Part shown: positions 24,706-32,728 of the stretch, in pieces
How the letters are laid out: each line of letters begins with the position of its first letter
Position numbering within the stretch: position 1 is the stretch's first letter
Assembly: GCA_017438865.1 (NCBI GenBank)
Contig: JAFRUN010000018.1
Location: 1 to 49,365 of the forward strand
DNA length: 49,365 nt
Source: Clostridia bacterium
GTDB lineage: Bacteria > Bacillota > Clostridia > Christensenellales > CAG-138
Reading direction: 5' to 3'
Notes under the pieces: generated by a model
Seen by the model: only the letters and a program-made list of their open reading frames with translations
What the model was told of the DNA's origin: nothing
Databases searched by the model: none
Position numbers and translations under genes: made by a program

Positions 24706-27111
24706 TTATTTCACATCGGAATTTTCCAGGAACATCACAAAGTCCGAAAGACCGCGGATATTGTGGTGTTCCGTTCCGTCGAAATTGATCATCGAAAGCT
24801 CCCTGCCCATGAAGTCGAGCGAGGTGGAGTGCCCGCCGTCGAAGTTATAGGCGAGCTTTGCGCCGTAAGTCACCATCGTGATCGCCGTCGTATAATAGGA
24901 ATACTGATTCGCGCGGTCCCGCAGCGAAACGAGCGCGAGGTAGTGATAGGGATCGCTGTATCCGAACGCGACGCGCATGGTGATGGAACGGTTCGCCTCC
25001 GTGTTTTCGATCAGGGATTTTCCGTCCTTCACCAGCAGCGGACCGAAGGAGAAGCTGTCCTTCACGCCCTGCTCCAGAAGCGTTTTCGCGTCGATCTGCT
25101 TTTTATCGAAGAATTTCAGCGTGCCGTCCGGATGGATCGCCAGCGTCGTGGTCTCCGTCCGGTCGTAATACACGATGCCGTCGCGGATCATGACGCCCTT
25201 CCGGTTCGAGGTGAAGCCGATGTAGTCGCCGGTGAATCCGATGACCGCATGCGCCTTTTTCGCCTGATCCTGCACCATTTCGCTCTTCATATGAATAATG
25301 CCCGCAAAGTTCGGCTTCGCGTCCGGCTCCGTTACGCGTCCGCTCGGCAGCGCGTTCGCCGTTGCGATCATATCGACGCGGAACGGCCGCTTCGCTTCGG
25401 AATCGTCGATGCAGATCATCGCCGCGCCGTTCGGATCCAGATACAGCCACGGTCCGACGTCGCTGGTTTTGCCCTCGATATATGCGGTCGCGGCCGCGTC
25501 TGCGCGTTCCGTCGCGTCGGGAACGGGATCGAGCGCCCAGTCGGAAGCAAAGACCGGCGCGGAAGCAAGCGTGCCCTCCGGCACAAGTCCCGCGGTCAGC
25601 ATCGTGCCGTCCATGCGCACGGCGACCGTATGATACGCGCCCGCGTCGATCGCCGCGATCTCCGTCCAGTTCGTTACGCCGCATTGTCCCGCCGCATTGT
25701 CGCCGCAGGCGACGACCGTGCCGTCCGATCTCAACCCGACCGTCGTACACGCGCCGCAGGAAACGGCGACGATATCCGTCCAGCCGGAGACGTTGCATTG
25801 TCCGTAGGTGTTGTCGCCGCAGGCGACGACCGTACCGTCTTCTTTTAATCCGACGGTGTGCCAGAGCCCCGCGTCGATCGCCGCGATCCCGGACCAGCCG
25901 GTTACGTCGCATTGTCCGAACAGATTATTGCCGAAGACCGCGACCGTGCCGTCCGACTGCAATCCGGCCGAATGCCACGCGCCGGCGGCGACGTCCGCGA
26001 TATCCGACCACTCGGAAACGTCCAGCTTGCCGAACGCCCGGCTGCCGACGCCGACGACCGTGCCGTCCGCCTTCAGAAACAGCGCGTGATTGAGCCCGAT
26101 CGCCATGTCGGTCACGCCGCTGAGCGAAGCGATCGTTTCCCCGCCGCCGAAGGTCTCGCCGAACGGGATGACGGCGCCGTCCTTCAGCCCGAAGACCGAG
26201 CCGAGACCGGCGAATACGCGGTCGACCGGCGTTTCCGGCACGGTGCAGCGCGCGTCGCCCGCATAGCGGATACTGCCGTTTTCGATCCATGCGGTGTGCC
26301 ATGCACCGGCGGAAACGATGCCCTGCGCCGCGCTGCGAACCGACGCTCTGCGCGCGATCCGCGCCTCCTCCAGTGCCTTTGCCGCGGCGTCGCCGTCCGC
26401 GGTGTGCAGCGCATAAAGCGCCGCAATGCCCTCGTCGTAATTGCTTCCGGTAAAGACGGCGGACGCCTCCTCAAACTGCAACCGCGCCCGGATCGCTTCC
26501 GCGCGGGCGGCCGCATCCGAATATCCGCCGATCGTAAGGAACAGGTCGATCGCGTCCAGCGGCTTGCCCGCCTCGTCCAGCGCCGCCGCTTTGTCGTAAA
26601 TCATCCGGTAGAACGGCGCTGTTTTTTCGTCGGTCATCGGCTGCATCAGTTCGAGCGCGTATGCCGTTTCGCCCGCGTCGATCGCATATTCGATCTCCGC
26701 ATTCGTCAATTCCTCCAGCTGCAGCTGCAGCGCATCGTACCGGCTTGCGTACTGCGGCTTTCCCTCGAGCGTCTGCATGGCGTCGCGAAGGATCGCGCAC
26801 GCCTCCCCGTAGGGCAGATCGCCGCTCTGATCCATCGCGTTTTCGTAGGTGTGGTCGAGAATGAGCTCGCCGAGCAGGATCGCGAGTTCGCTCTGCTTGT
26901 CCGCAAACAGCGGCTTGCCGTCCAGATCGCGGATCGCGTCCTTCAGCACGGCGCACGCTTCCTCGTGCGGCAGCTCTTTCGCCTGCAGCGCGTTCCGGTA
27001 CGTTTTTTCCGCGGGGAAATACAGCGCGGCGAACACGGCGCCGGCGATCAGGATCAGCGCGACGGGAATGAGCAGCAGAAAAAGTTTCTTAATCTTTGGT
27101 TTATGTTCCAT
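24706..27111 (-). CDS. RCC1-like propeller fused to a phosphodiester glycosidase domain
   Basis: An 801-residue exported, membrane-anchored protein. Order: membrane helix (about residues 8-31), two helical tetratricopeptide-like blocks (AEKTYRNAL..., about 35-210), an RCC1/RLD-type beta-propeller (about 255-490, repeats of about 40 residues with DGTVVACGDNTYGQC and HTVGLK elements), then a NAGPA domain (about 555-800, with FTGDYIGF, GVMIRDGIVYYD and YNFDGGHSTS). It is presumably a surface glycosidase with its own recognition platform; substrate unknown. ATG 27111 has GGAGGC 5 nt upstream. The XRE gene lies 45 nt upstream on the same strand. Confidence 0.88.
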   Translation of the reverse strand: MEHKPKIKKLFLLLIPVALILIAGAVFAALYFPAEKTYRNALQAKELPHEEACAVLKDAIRDLDGKPLFADKQSELAILLGELILDHTYENAMDQSGDLPYGEACAILRDAMQTLEGKPQYASRYDALQLQLEELTNAEIEYAIDAGETAYALELMQPMTDEKTAPFYRMIYDKAAALDEAGKPLDAIDLFLTIGGYSDAAARAEAIRARLQFEEASAVFTGSNYDEGIAALYALHTADGDAAAKALEEARIARRASVRSAAQGIVSAGAWHTAWIENGSIRYAGDARCTVPETPVDRVFAGLGSVFGLKDGAVIPFGETFGGGETIASLSGVTDMAIGLNHALFLKADGTVVGVGSRAFGKLDVSEWSDIADVAAGAWHSAGLQSDGTVAVFGNNLFGQCDVTGWSGIAAIDAGLWHTVGLKEDGTVVACGDNTYGQCNVSGWTDIVAVSCGACTTVGLRSDGTVVACGDNAAGQCGVTNWTEIAAIDAGAYHTVAVRMDGTMLTAGLVPEGTLASAPVFASDWALDPVPDATERADAAATAYIEGKTSDVGPWLYLDPNGAAMICIDDSEAKRPFRVDMIATANALPSGRVTEPDAKPNFAGIIHMKSEMVQDQAKKAHAVIGFTGDYIGFTSNRKGVMIRDGIVYYDRTETTTLAIHPDGTLKFFDKKQIDAKTLLEQGVKDSFSFGPLLVKDGKSLIENTEANRSITMRVAFGYSDPYHYLALVSLRDRANQYSYYTTAITMVTYGAKLAYNFDGGHSTSLDFMGRELSMINFDGTEHHNIRGLSDFVMFLENSDVK

Positions 27112-27156
27112 ATTGCCTCCGTCTGGGTGTTGTAAAAGGAAGGGCATTTTCTCTGA

Positions 27157-27459
27157 TTACAGTTCTTGCATGAGTTGAAGGATAAGGCGTTTCTGCGTCG
27201 GTGTTAATGGCTTCCACCGTTCAAAAAGCTCCTCCAGTTCCGGTGTCAGTTCAACCATGTTTTCCGTCTCCGCAAAGAACTGGGACAAGGTAATCCCAAA
27301 GCCCCGACAGATCGCTTCCAGCGTATAGATCGACGGCACCGAATTCCGCTTGAACAGATTTGCTATGGTGTTTTCGGACAAATGGCTTTCCTTAGCAAGC
27401 TTGTACGGCGTCCATCCTCGGCTTGTCATCATGGTTCTGATTTTTTCATTTGCATCCAT
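27157..27459 (-). CDS. XRE-family helix-turn-helix regulator
   Basis: A 100-residue transcription factor. The HTH occupies about residues 7-60 (KLAKESHLSENTIANLFKRN then IYTLEAICRGFGITLSQFF), the classic XRE fold, and a short acidic tail follows. It is upstream of the RCC1-NAGPA gene on the same strand and divergent from the 27629 gene. Its targets are probably local promoters, but no operator was recognised. Confidence 0.92.
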   Translation of the reverse strand: MDANEKIRTMMTSRGWTPYKLAKESHLSENTIANLFKRNSVPSIYTLEAICRGFGITLSQFFAETENMVELTPELEELFERWKPLTPTQKRLILQLMQEL

Positions 27460-27574
27460 ATAGACACCACCCTTTCAGTACGTATTTTACCTTTCAGGAA
27501 GGGGGCACTGGTACAGCCCAAATGTGCGGATAGTATGTAGTTGTTGTTCGGTTGCTTTTTCGTTTCGCCGCGGG

Positions 27575-27603
27575 TTGAACGAAGCCGCCCGGTGTGGTAT
27601 ACT
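27575..27603 (+). promoter_or_regulatory. Promoter of the 27629 gene
   Basis: -35 TTGAAC (27575-27580), 17-nt spacer, -10 TATACT (27598-27603), 25 nt before the ATG. Confidence 0.7.
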
Positions 27604-27628
27604 GAAAAAAACGCCGGGAGGACCGCCC

Positions 27629-28393
27629 ATGAAAAAACGAATCTGCCTGCTGCTTCTCGTCGTGCTGATCCTGCTGATCCCGCACGCCGCAAGCGCGAAT
27701 TCCGTTGCGCGCGATCCGTGGGAGCTCCGTGTCTATCTCGAAGAGGTGGAGGAGGGCACGACGGTCACGATCCTGCTTGCGGGCGCGGACGGCGTTTTCC
27801 GGGAGGCGGAGTCCCGAACGGCGACCGGCAAAAGCGGACAGGACGTCCGGTTCTTCTTCCGCGAGGGCGACGAACGGTTCTGCCTTGTCTGCGTCGCGCC
27901 GGACGGGACCGAAACGCGCTCGAACGATGCAAGCATCGTGCTGTACGGGAAATATGTCTACGACGGCGGCAGGAATCTTCTGGAGGATAAAACCGCGTAT
28001 TATAACACGAAAACGAATTGCGAAACGGGCGCGGCGATCCTTTCCGCGATCCTGCTGATCTTCTTCGTGCCGGTCGCGATCACGTTCCTCGTCGAATGGC
28101 TGACCGCGCTGTGTTTTAAGCTCCGCCCGGTCAGATACGTCTTTGCGATCAACGCGATCACCAACCCAACGCTGAACCTGATGCTGCTGATCGCCGCGGC
28201 GATGCTTTCGTCTGCGTACATCGCTTACTGGATCGTGCTCGCGGCGCTGGAGATCGCGGTCGTGTTCATCGAGTACCGGTATTATGTCAGAAAATACGCG
28301 GACGTCCGGCGCGCAAAGCTCCTGCTGTTTTCGATCGCGGCAAACGCGCTGAGCTTGGCGATCGGCGGGCTTGTGCAGTACTTTTTCCTGTAA
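27629..28393 (+). CDS. Membrane protein with exported N-terminal domain, unknown function
   Basis: A 254-residue protein with a cleavable signal (PHAASA, residues 1-23), an extracytoplasmic beta-rich domain (about 25-120) and four membrane helices (about 135-250). The outer domain is about the size of an Ig-like fold. Family not recognised. GGGAGGA precedes the ATG with 6-nt spacing. It ends only 8 nt before the tRNA promoter, at the left flank of the integrated element. Confidence 0.8.
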   Translation: MKKRICLLLLVVLILLIPHAASANSVARDPWELRVYLEEVEEGTTVTILLAGADGVFREAESRTATGKSGQDVRFFFREGDERFCLVCVAPDGTETRSNDASIVLYGKYVYDGGRNLLEDKTAYYNTKTNCETGAAILSAILLIFFVPVAITFLVEWLTALCFKLRPVRYVFAINAITNPTLNLMLLIAAAMLSSAYIAYWIVLAALEIAVVFIEYRYYVRKYADVRRAKLLLFSIAANALSLAIGGLVQYFFL

Positions 28394-28400
28394 AAAGCCC

Positions 28401-28429
28401 TTGACACAGCGGAAATCATCCGCTATAAT
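28401..28429 (+). promoter_or_regulatory. Consensus promoter of tRNA-Met
   Basis: Exact TTGACA (28401-28406), 17-nt spacer, exact TATAAT (28424-28429), ending 12 nt before the tRNA 5' end. A very strong housekeeping promoter. Confidence 0.9.
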
Positions 28430-28441
28430 AACCGTACCAAT

Positions 28442-28518
28442 GGCGGTGTAACTCAGTTGGCCAGAGTAGTCGGTTCATACCCGACCTGTCATCCGTTCGA
28501 ATCGGATCGCCGCTACCA
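28442..28518 (+). tRNA. tRNA-Met (CAT), elongator type
   Basis: Full cloverleaf: acceptor GGCGGTG / CGCCGCT (one G-T pair), D-stem ACTC / GAGT, anticodon arm GTCGG-TTCATAC-CCGAC with anticodon CAT, T-arm ATCCG-TTCGAAT-CGGAT, encoded ACCA end. The anticodon stem lacks the three G-C pairs of initiator tRNA, so it is elongator Met; an Ile2 (lysidine) tRNA is not excluded. Its 3' half is the integration site of the adjacent element, and the recombinase frame ends inside it. Confidence 0.96.
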
Positions 28519-29944
28519 AGTTTACAACAGACGTTAACGTGGAAGTCACTTTAATGTCTGTTGTTTTTTTATCCGTGCTGACTTCGATCCGTTCGATCAG
28601 CAGATGGATCGCCCGCTTGTCCGGCGCTTCGCGGATCGACTGCAGCCACTTGACGATGGCATCCGAAGTATACTCCTCAGGCGGCTCGGTGTTTTCCAGC
28701 GTTTCGATCTCGTTCTTGATCTCGTTCATGCGCGCGCTGATGTCGGCAACGACGTCCGGCGCAAAAGCGGACGTGGAGAGATTACGGATCAGGTTGTTGT
28801 ATTCCGTCCGCTTCTGATCGATCTGCTTCTTGATCGCCGCCGCAAAGGATTTCCGGCATTCCTTTTTATGATCCTTATAGGAGCGAAGAAAATGCGCGAT
28901 CTTGATCTGCATCGGTTCGGAGATCAGTTCGCTCAGATAATCCTTCACAGCCTTAAGGAGCACATCCTCGCGTACCGTCGGCGCGCCGCAGTTATCCTTA
29001 CATGCATAATACACATACTTGTCACCGTGCCGGTTCGGGGAGCGGTGGACGTGCATCTTTGCTCCGCACTTGCAGTAGACAAGTCCGCTGCAGAGAAATT
29101 CGTTCTGCTTTCTTCCGCATTGTTTCCGTGAATCCATGATTTTCTGCACCTCATCAAATGTATTTTTGTCCACGATCGCCGGGATCCCGCCGTCGATCCG
29201 AATGATATTCTCGGATTCCTCCCGCTCTTTGCGATGCCGGCATCCTTCCAGGGAATACACATAGATCCCCGCGTACTTTTCGTTCCGCAGGATCTCGTAG
29301 ATCTGCGGGTACTTGATCTCTTTTCCGAGCCTTCCGCGTACGCCCGCTTCCTTCATCTCGCGCATCACGCCCAGAAAGCCGTTGCGGTTCAGCGCGGCGT
29401 CGTACATCTTTCTGACCCATATGGCTTCGGACTCGTCGATCACCAGCTTCTGATCGACGATCCGATACCCGAAGGGGGCGGGGCCGCCGTTATGCAGCCC
29501 CTTCAACGCAACCTCGCGATGCCCCTTCCGAACCTCCTTCGACAGGTTCTTGCTGTAATACTCCGACAGCACCCACATCATCTGCTTGGCGAAATCGCCC
29601 TCAATGCTCTGTCCGAAGTTCTGCGCGACGGCGATGATCGGAATCTGTTCCTTGTCCAGCAGCTTGGACAGGCGCACGTGCTCCTCCAGTGAACGCGCCA
29701 CGCGGTCGTACTTATGGATCAGCAGAACATTGAATTTGTGATTATGCGCGTCCTCCAGCATGTTTTTATACTGTGTGCGCTGGTCGGTTTTCTCCTCGGT
29801 GCCGGAGATCGCCTCGTCGGAATAGATGCGGTAGATGTCCATTCCGTTGTTGTTCGCGAATTCCGAACACGCCCGGACCTGTGCCTGTGTGCTCATTTCC
29901 GTCTGATGATCGGAACTGAACCGTGTGTAAATCGCAGCCTTCAA
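28475..29944 (-). CDS. Large serine recombinase (integrase of the element)
   Basis: A 489-residue site-specific recombinase. Resolvase domain (residues 1-145) with the catalytic region IYTRFSSDHQTEMS and the RSLEEHVRLS and WVLSEYYSKNLS segments, Recombinase domain (about 160-270), a zinc ribbon (CSGLVYCKCGA...YYACKDNCGA), then a coiled-coil tail. The start is a TTG at 29944 with GGGAGG 8 nt upstream. The last 12 codons (AAIRFERMTGRV) are antisense to tRNA-Met, so the stop lies in the anticodon arm. This marks an attachment site. The TTG overlaps the stop of the 66-residue gene upstream. Confidence 0.95.
   Translation of the reverse strand: MKAAIYTRFSSDHQTEMSTQAQVRACSEFANNNGMDIYRIYSDEAISGTEEKTDQRTQYKNMLEDAHNHKFNVLLIHKYDRVARSLEEHVRLSKLLDKEQIPIIAVAQNFGQSIEGDFAKQMMWVLSEYYSKNLSKEVRKGHREVALKGLHNGGPAPFGYRIVDQKLVIDESEAIWVRKMYDAALNRNGFLGVMREMKEAGVRGRLGKEIKYPQIYEILRNEKYAGIYVYSLEGCRHRKEREESENIIRIDGGIPAIVDKNTFDEVQKIMDSRKQCGRKQNEFLCSGLVYCKCGAKMHVHRSPNRHGDKYVYYACKDNCGAPTVREDVLLKAVKDYLSELISEPMQIKIAHFLRSYKDHKKECRKSFAAAIKKQIDQKRTEYNNLIRNLSTSAFAPDVVADISARMNEIKNEIETLENTEPPEEYTSDAIVKWLQSIREAPDKRAIHLLIERIEVSTDKKTTDIKVTSTLTSVVNLVAAIRFERMTGRV
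28524..28570 (+). terminator. Terminator of tRNA-Met, inside the recombinase gene (antisense)
   Basis: Arms ACAACAGAC (28524-28532) and GTCTGTTGT (28556-28564) followed by seven T. The inner TTAA arms extend the stem. The tRNA terminator is supplied by element DNA. Confidence 0.75.
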
Positions 29945-30141
29945 TCTGCATTCCTCCCTTCCGTGTTATCGGGGATATCCATCCCGAACCCTTCTGCCAG
30001 AAATACGGCAAGGTCCCGGACCGTGATCTCCCCGCAGTCCATGTTTGCTCTGGTCACCTGCTTGGTCTTTCTGTTTACGATGTAGTGTGCAATGACCGGG
30101 ATGCACACCTTTTCCGCCCCGACGCGTTCCGCTTTTTTCAT
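29941..30141 (-). CDS. Small hypothetical protein of the mobile element
   Basis: A 66-residue protein ending in an overlap with the recombinase TTG start, so co-translated. It has a beta-hairpin like HYIVNRKTKQVTRANMD and a helical segment VRDLAVFLAEGFG; no family recognised. Possibly a recombination directionality or copy-control factor, by position only. Confidence 0.65.
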   Translation of the reverse strand: MKKAERVGAEKVCIPVIAHYIVNRKTKQVTRANMDCGEITVRDLAVFLAEGFGMDIPDNTEGRNAD

Positions 30142-30256
30142 CGTTCTGCCTCATCGGTCAAAAGAAGCGTATCACGGTTCGTCCGAAAACACGAATGTAC
30201 GGGACGGTAAATCCGAAACTTTTTTAATATTTCGGAAAAAAGCAGATATTCACAGT

Positions 30257-31189
30257 TCATCGCTCTTCCTCCCTGCTGCGCTTCTGCGGCTTTTTCTGCT
30301 GTTCCAGCATCCGTACAATCGCGTTTTTAATCTGCAGCGGTGTATAATCCGGGAAGAAGAGCTGCAGAACGTCCAGAGGGATCTTCACCATCTCGCGCTG
30401 ATTGGCCTTTTCTTCCGCGAGAATATCGAAGACATCATCCTCCGTGAGCTGTCCGTCCAAAAACAGCTTCTTCATCCGGCACGCCTGGGAGAGCGAGGGG
30501 GTGCATCCCTGTTCTTCCATGGCGTCCAGCACCGCGTACTGCATTTCTTCGCTTAGATAGGACAGCGCCTCGCCGACGGTCAGCGCCATCTCGCCCCGGT
30601 CCATGCACTCCAACAGTTCCGGGATCAAGTTGGTCAGACGGATATAGCGCTGCACTGTACGTGCGCTTTCACCGCTGTCATCGGCAAGCATCTCATCGCT
30701 TCGTGACTTCGTGCCAACTTGGCACAAAGTTCCCTGATGCTTCATCGCTTCCAGTTTCATCTTGTAGGCGAATGCTTTCTCGCTCGGAAGCAAATGCTCC
30801 CGGTGCAGATTGCTGTCCACCATCTGCACGATGGCGTCGTCGCGGTCGATATCGGTGACGATGATCGGGACTTCGGTCAGCCCCGCGAGCTCGGCGGCCT
30901 TTGCGCGTCGGTGTCCGGAAATGATCTCGTAATCATCCGTTCCTTCCAGCGGACGAACCAGGATCGGAGATAAGATGCCGTTCTGCTCGATGCTGTCGCG
31001 CAAAGCGTTCAGCTCAGCATCCTCCCGCACGTGATACGGATGCTCCCGGAACGGGTGCAGCCGTGCGAGCGGCATCATGGTGATCGCTGCGGCTTCACCG
31101 CCGTTCCCGGTGTCCGAGGTGTTTTTCGGTTTCGCGCCGATCGCCTCCAGTACGCTGTTCCAGTTGGGATTCGGTTTCTTTTCTTTCAT
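30257..31189 (-). CDS. ParB/Spo0J-family protein
   Basis: A 310-residue ParB-type protein: N-terminal ParB domain (about residues 38-135) with VRPL, EIISGHRRAKAAELAG (the CTP-binding GHRR) and IIVTDIDRDDAIVQMVDSNLHREHL, then a HTH region (about 150-240). No ParA partner is next to it. In mobilizable elements such orphans may act in replication control or partition. It shares the minus-strand operon with the relaxase, whose stop lies 6 nt upstream of this ATG. Confidence 0.9.
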   Translation of the reverse strand: MKEKKPNPNWNSVLEAIGAKPKNTSDTGNGGEAAAITMMPLARLHPFREHPYHVREDAELNALRDSIEQNGILSPILVRPLEGTDDYEIISGHRRAKAAELAGLTEVPIIVTDIDRDDAIVQMVDSNLHREHLLPSEKAFAYKMKLEAMKHQGTLCQVGTKSRSDEMLADDSGESARTVQRYIRLTNLIPELLECMDRGEMALTVGEALSYLSEEMQYAVLDAMEEQGCTPSLSQACRMKKLFLDGQLTEDDVFDILAEEKANQREMVKIPLDVLQLFFPDYTPLQIKNAIVRMLEQQKKPQKRSREEER

Positions 31190-31195
31190 AACGAT

Positions 31196-32137
31196 TTACC
31201 TTTCTTTTCTGTAATGATTAGATTGTTGTTCCAGCACGCGCCGTATTTCCGGCGGAACCATTTCGATCGCCGCGACGGCGCGGTCCTTCTCGGTCTGCAG
31301 AGCGTCGATCTTACATCCCAGAGCAAACAGCTCTGCATCCTGTTCTTCCAGCAGCGCGTCTTTTTGCCTAATCGCTTCCCGCAGCGCTTTCGCCTGCTCG
31401 TCGATCAGTTTTGACTGTGCTTGCAGTTTGTAGAGATCGGGCAGAAGCTGTCCGAGCACTCTCTCAGCCTCATCTCGCTTCTTGCCCGCGTTGAAGACGT
31501 TTACGTCGCTGAGCGCCTTCATGATCGCATCGTAGCTCTTGCTCGCGTTGTCCATCGCCCGGAACAGATACGGCGGGATGTGCTTCCGATGCGTGATCGC
31601 CGACGGCAGCCCGCGTTCCAGCTCCGGATAGAACCCGTGCATGTACTCGTAGAAGTCATCCTGCCATTCCGACATCCGCGCACGGTTGCCGAGAATGTCC
31701 TTGGCGGACAGGCGACCGTCCTTCGTGATCGGGCAGAAGCAGAGGTGCATGTGCGGTGACGTTTCATCCATGTGGACGATCGCCGAGATCACATGCTCCT
31801 TTCCGATCCGGTCGTACAGAAAAGCGGCAGCCCTTTCAAAGTACTGCCGCTGTTCCGCCGGATTCAGTTTTGAGATGAACTCGGGTGATGCCGTAAGCAT
31901 CGTTTCCACCATGACAACGCTGTTGGTGCGTGTCCGGCACCCGGCCTGTTCGATCATCTCCGTATACCGTTGTTTGTATTTTCCGTTCGGCTCCACCAGA
32001 TGGTAGTTCAGATGGGACCGGGAAAGGTCGATCTTCGGATTGCTTTTATACTCCGATTTCAACCGCTCGTTGTGCCGGTTTCTGGCGGGAACGCCGCCTG
32101 CGGCACATTTCTGAAAACGCATGATCGCGTAGCTCAT
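31196..32137 (-). CDS. mobV: MobV-family relaxase (Pre/Mob)
   Basis: A 313-residue conjugative nicking enzyme. The N-terminal relaxase domain carries the N-terminal MSYAIMRFQKC, NYHLVEPNGKY, and the metal-binding HMDETSPHMHLCF (His-x-Asp-Glu...His-x-His) near residues 130-145. A coiled-coil (residues about 215-300) follows, as in MobV. The protein is shorter than many Pre proteins. It overlaps the upstream PC4-like gene by 4 nt (ATGA). The presence of a relaxase without a type IV secretion set suggests the element is mobilizable rather than self-transmissible. Confidence 0.92.
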   Translation of the reverse strand: MSYAIMRFQKCAAGGVPARNRHNERLKSEYKSNPKIDLSRSHLNYHLVEPNGKYKQRYTEMIEQAGCRTRTNSVVMVETMLTASPEFISKLNPAEQRQYFERAAAFLYDRIGKEHVISAIVHMDETSPHMHLCFCPITKDGRLSAKDILGNRARMSEWQDDFYEYMHGFYPELERGLPSAITHRKHIPPYLFRAMDNASKSYDAIMKALSDVNVFNAGKKRDEAERVLGQLLPDLYKLQAQSKLIDEQAKALREAIRQKDALLEEQDAELFALGCKIDALQTEKDRAVAAIEMVPPEIRRVLEQQSNHYRKER

Positions 32138-32373
32138 ACTTCACATTCCTCCTTTTTGAAGTAGTCTTTCAGCGCTGTATACAGGAGCATCCCTTCGGCT
32201 TCGGTCAGAGTGACCCCCTTGCAGGGGATGTGATCGGGCGACCATTGCCGGATGTCCAGCTTGGGAGCCGCGTCGTTCCAGGAAACGAGATTCGCTTCGA
32301 CGGTATAACCGCGGGTGTTCTCCGAAATCTTACAGAGATTCCGGACGACATTGCATTTGATTTTCTGTTCCAT
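32134..32373 (-). CDS. PC4/YdbC-like ssDNA-binding protein
   Basis: A 79-residue protein resembling the YdbC / transcriptional coactivator p15 (PC4) family. Typical segments are ANLVSWNDAAPKLDIRQWSP, then DHIPCKGVTLTEAEG. Members bind single-stranded DNA; next to the relaxase it may assist transfer or replication. ATG 32373 has AGAGG 6 nt upstream and was preferred to an in-frame ATG at 32406. Confidence 0.85.
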   Translation of the reverse strand: MEQKIKCNVVRNLCKISENTRGYTVEANLVSWNDAAPKLDIRQWSPDHIPCKGVTLTEAEGMLLYTALKDYFKKEECEV

Positions 32374-32728
32374 AAGTACCTCTTTTCTTTGATTTGGATT
32401 GTTCAAGGGAACATTGCAAGGTGTGTGTATTTAGAGATTGCAATGTTGATTCACGCCCTGCCGGGGGTTCAGAATCCTGCATTGCCGCAGCAAAGAAAGC
32501 CTCGGGAACGCACTGTATTCCCTCGTTTTCTTCGCCCGCAGGCGACTGCTCGGATCGGGAGTTCCTCCCGAAGCGGCAAAGCAGTATAACACACTACACC
32601 TATACGATAGGTGGTGTGCCCCTGCAGGGAGCCGGCGGACGGTCCGGGACCGTCCATGTACGTCGGCAGCGATAAAAAGCATAGAGCTTTTTATCGGATA
32701 TGCCGCCGGGTACGGAAGATTGCAACGC
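32374..32728. other. Non-coding region rich in inverted repeats (possible oriT/oriV)
   Basis: No gene. Seen: CACCTAT-ACG-ATAGGTG (about 32603-32619), GGACGGTCC/GGGACCGTCC (about 32637-32655), CGATAAAAAGC-ATAGA-GCTTTTTATCG (about 32671-32697), and a 13-bp perfect pair GGAAGATTGCAAC (32714-32726) / GTTGCAATCTTCC (32744-32756). A GATTGCAATGTTG block (about 32434) echoes the last pair. Its place beside a MobV relaxase makes an oriT likely; function not shown. Confidence 0.5.

Noticed and set aside
28442..28518. Initiator tRNA-fMet
   Set aside because: The anticodon stem is GTCGG/CCGAC and lacks the initiator-type three G-C pairs, so elongator Met is preferred.
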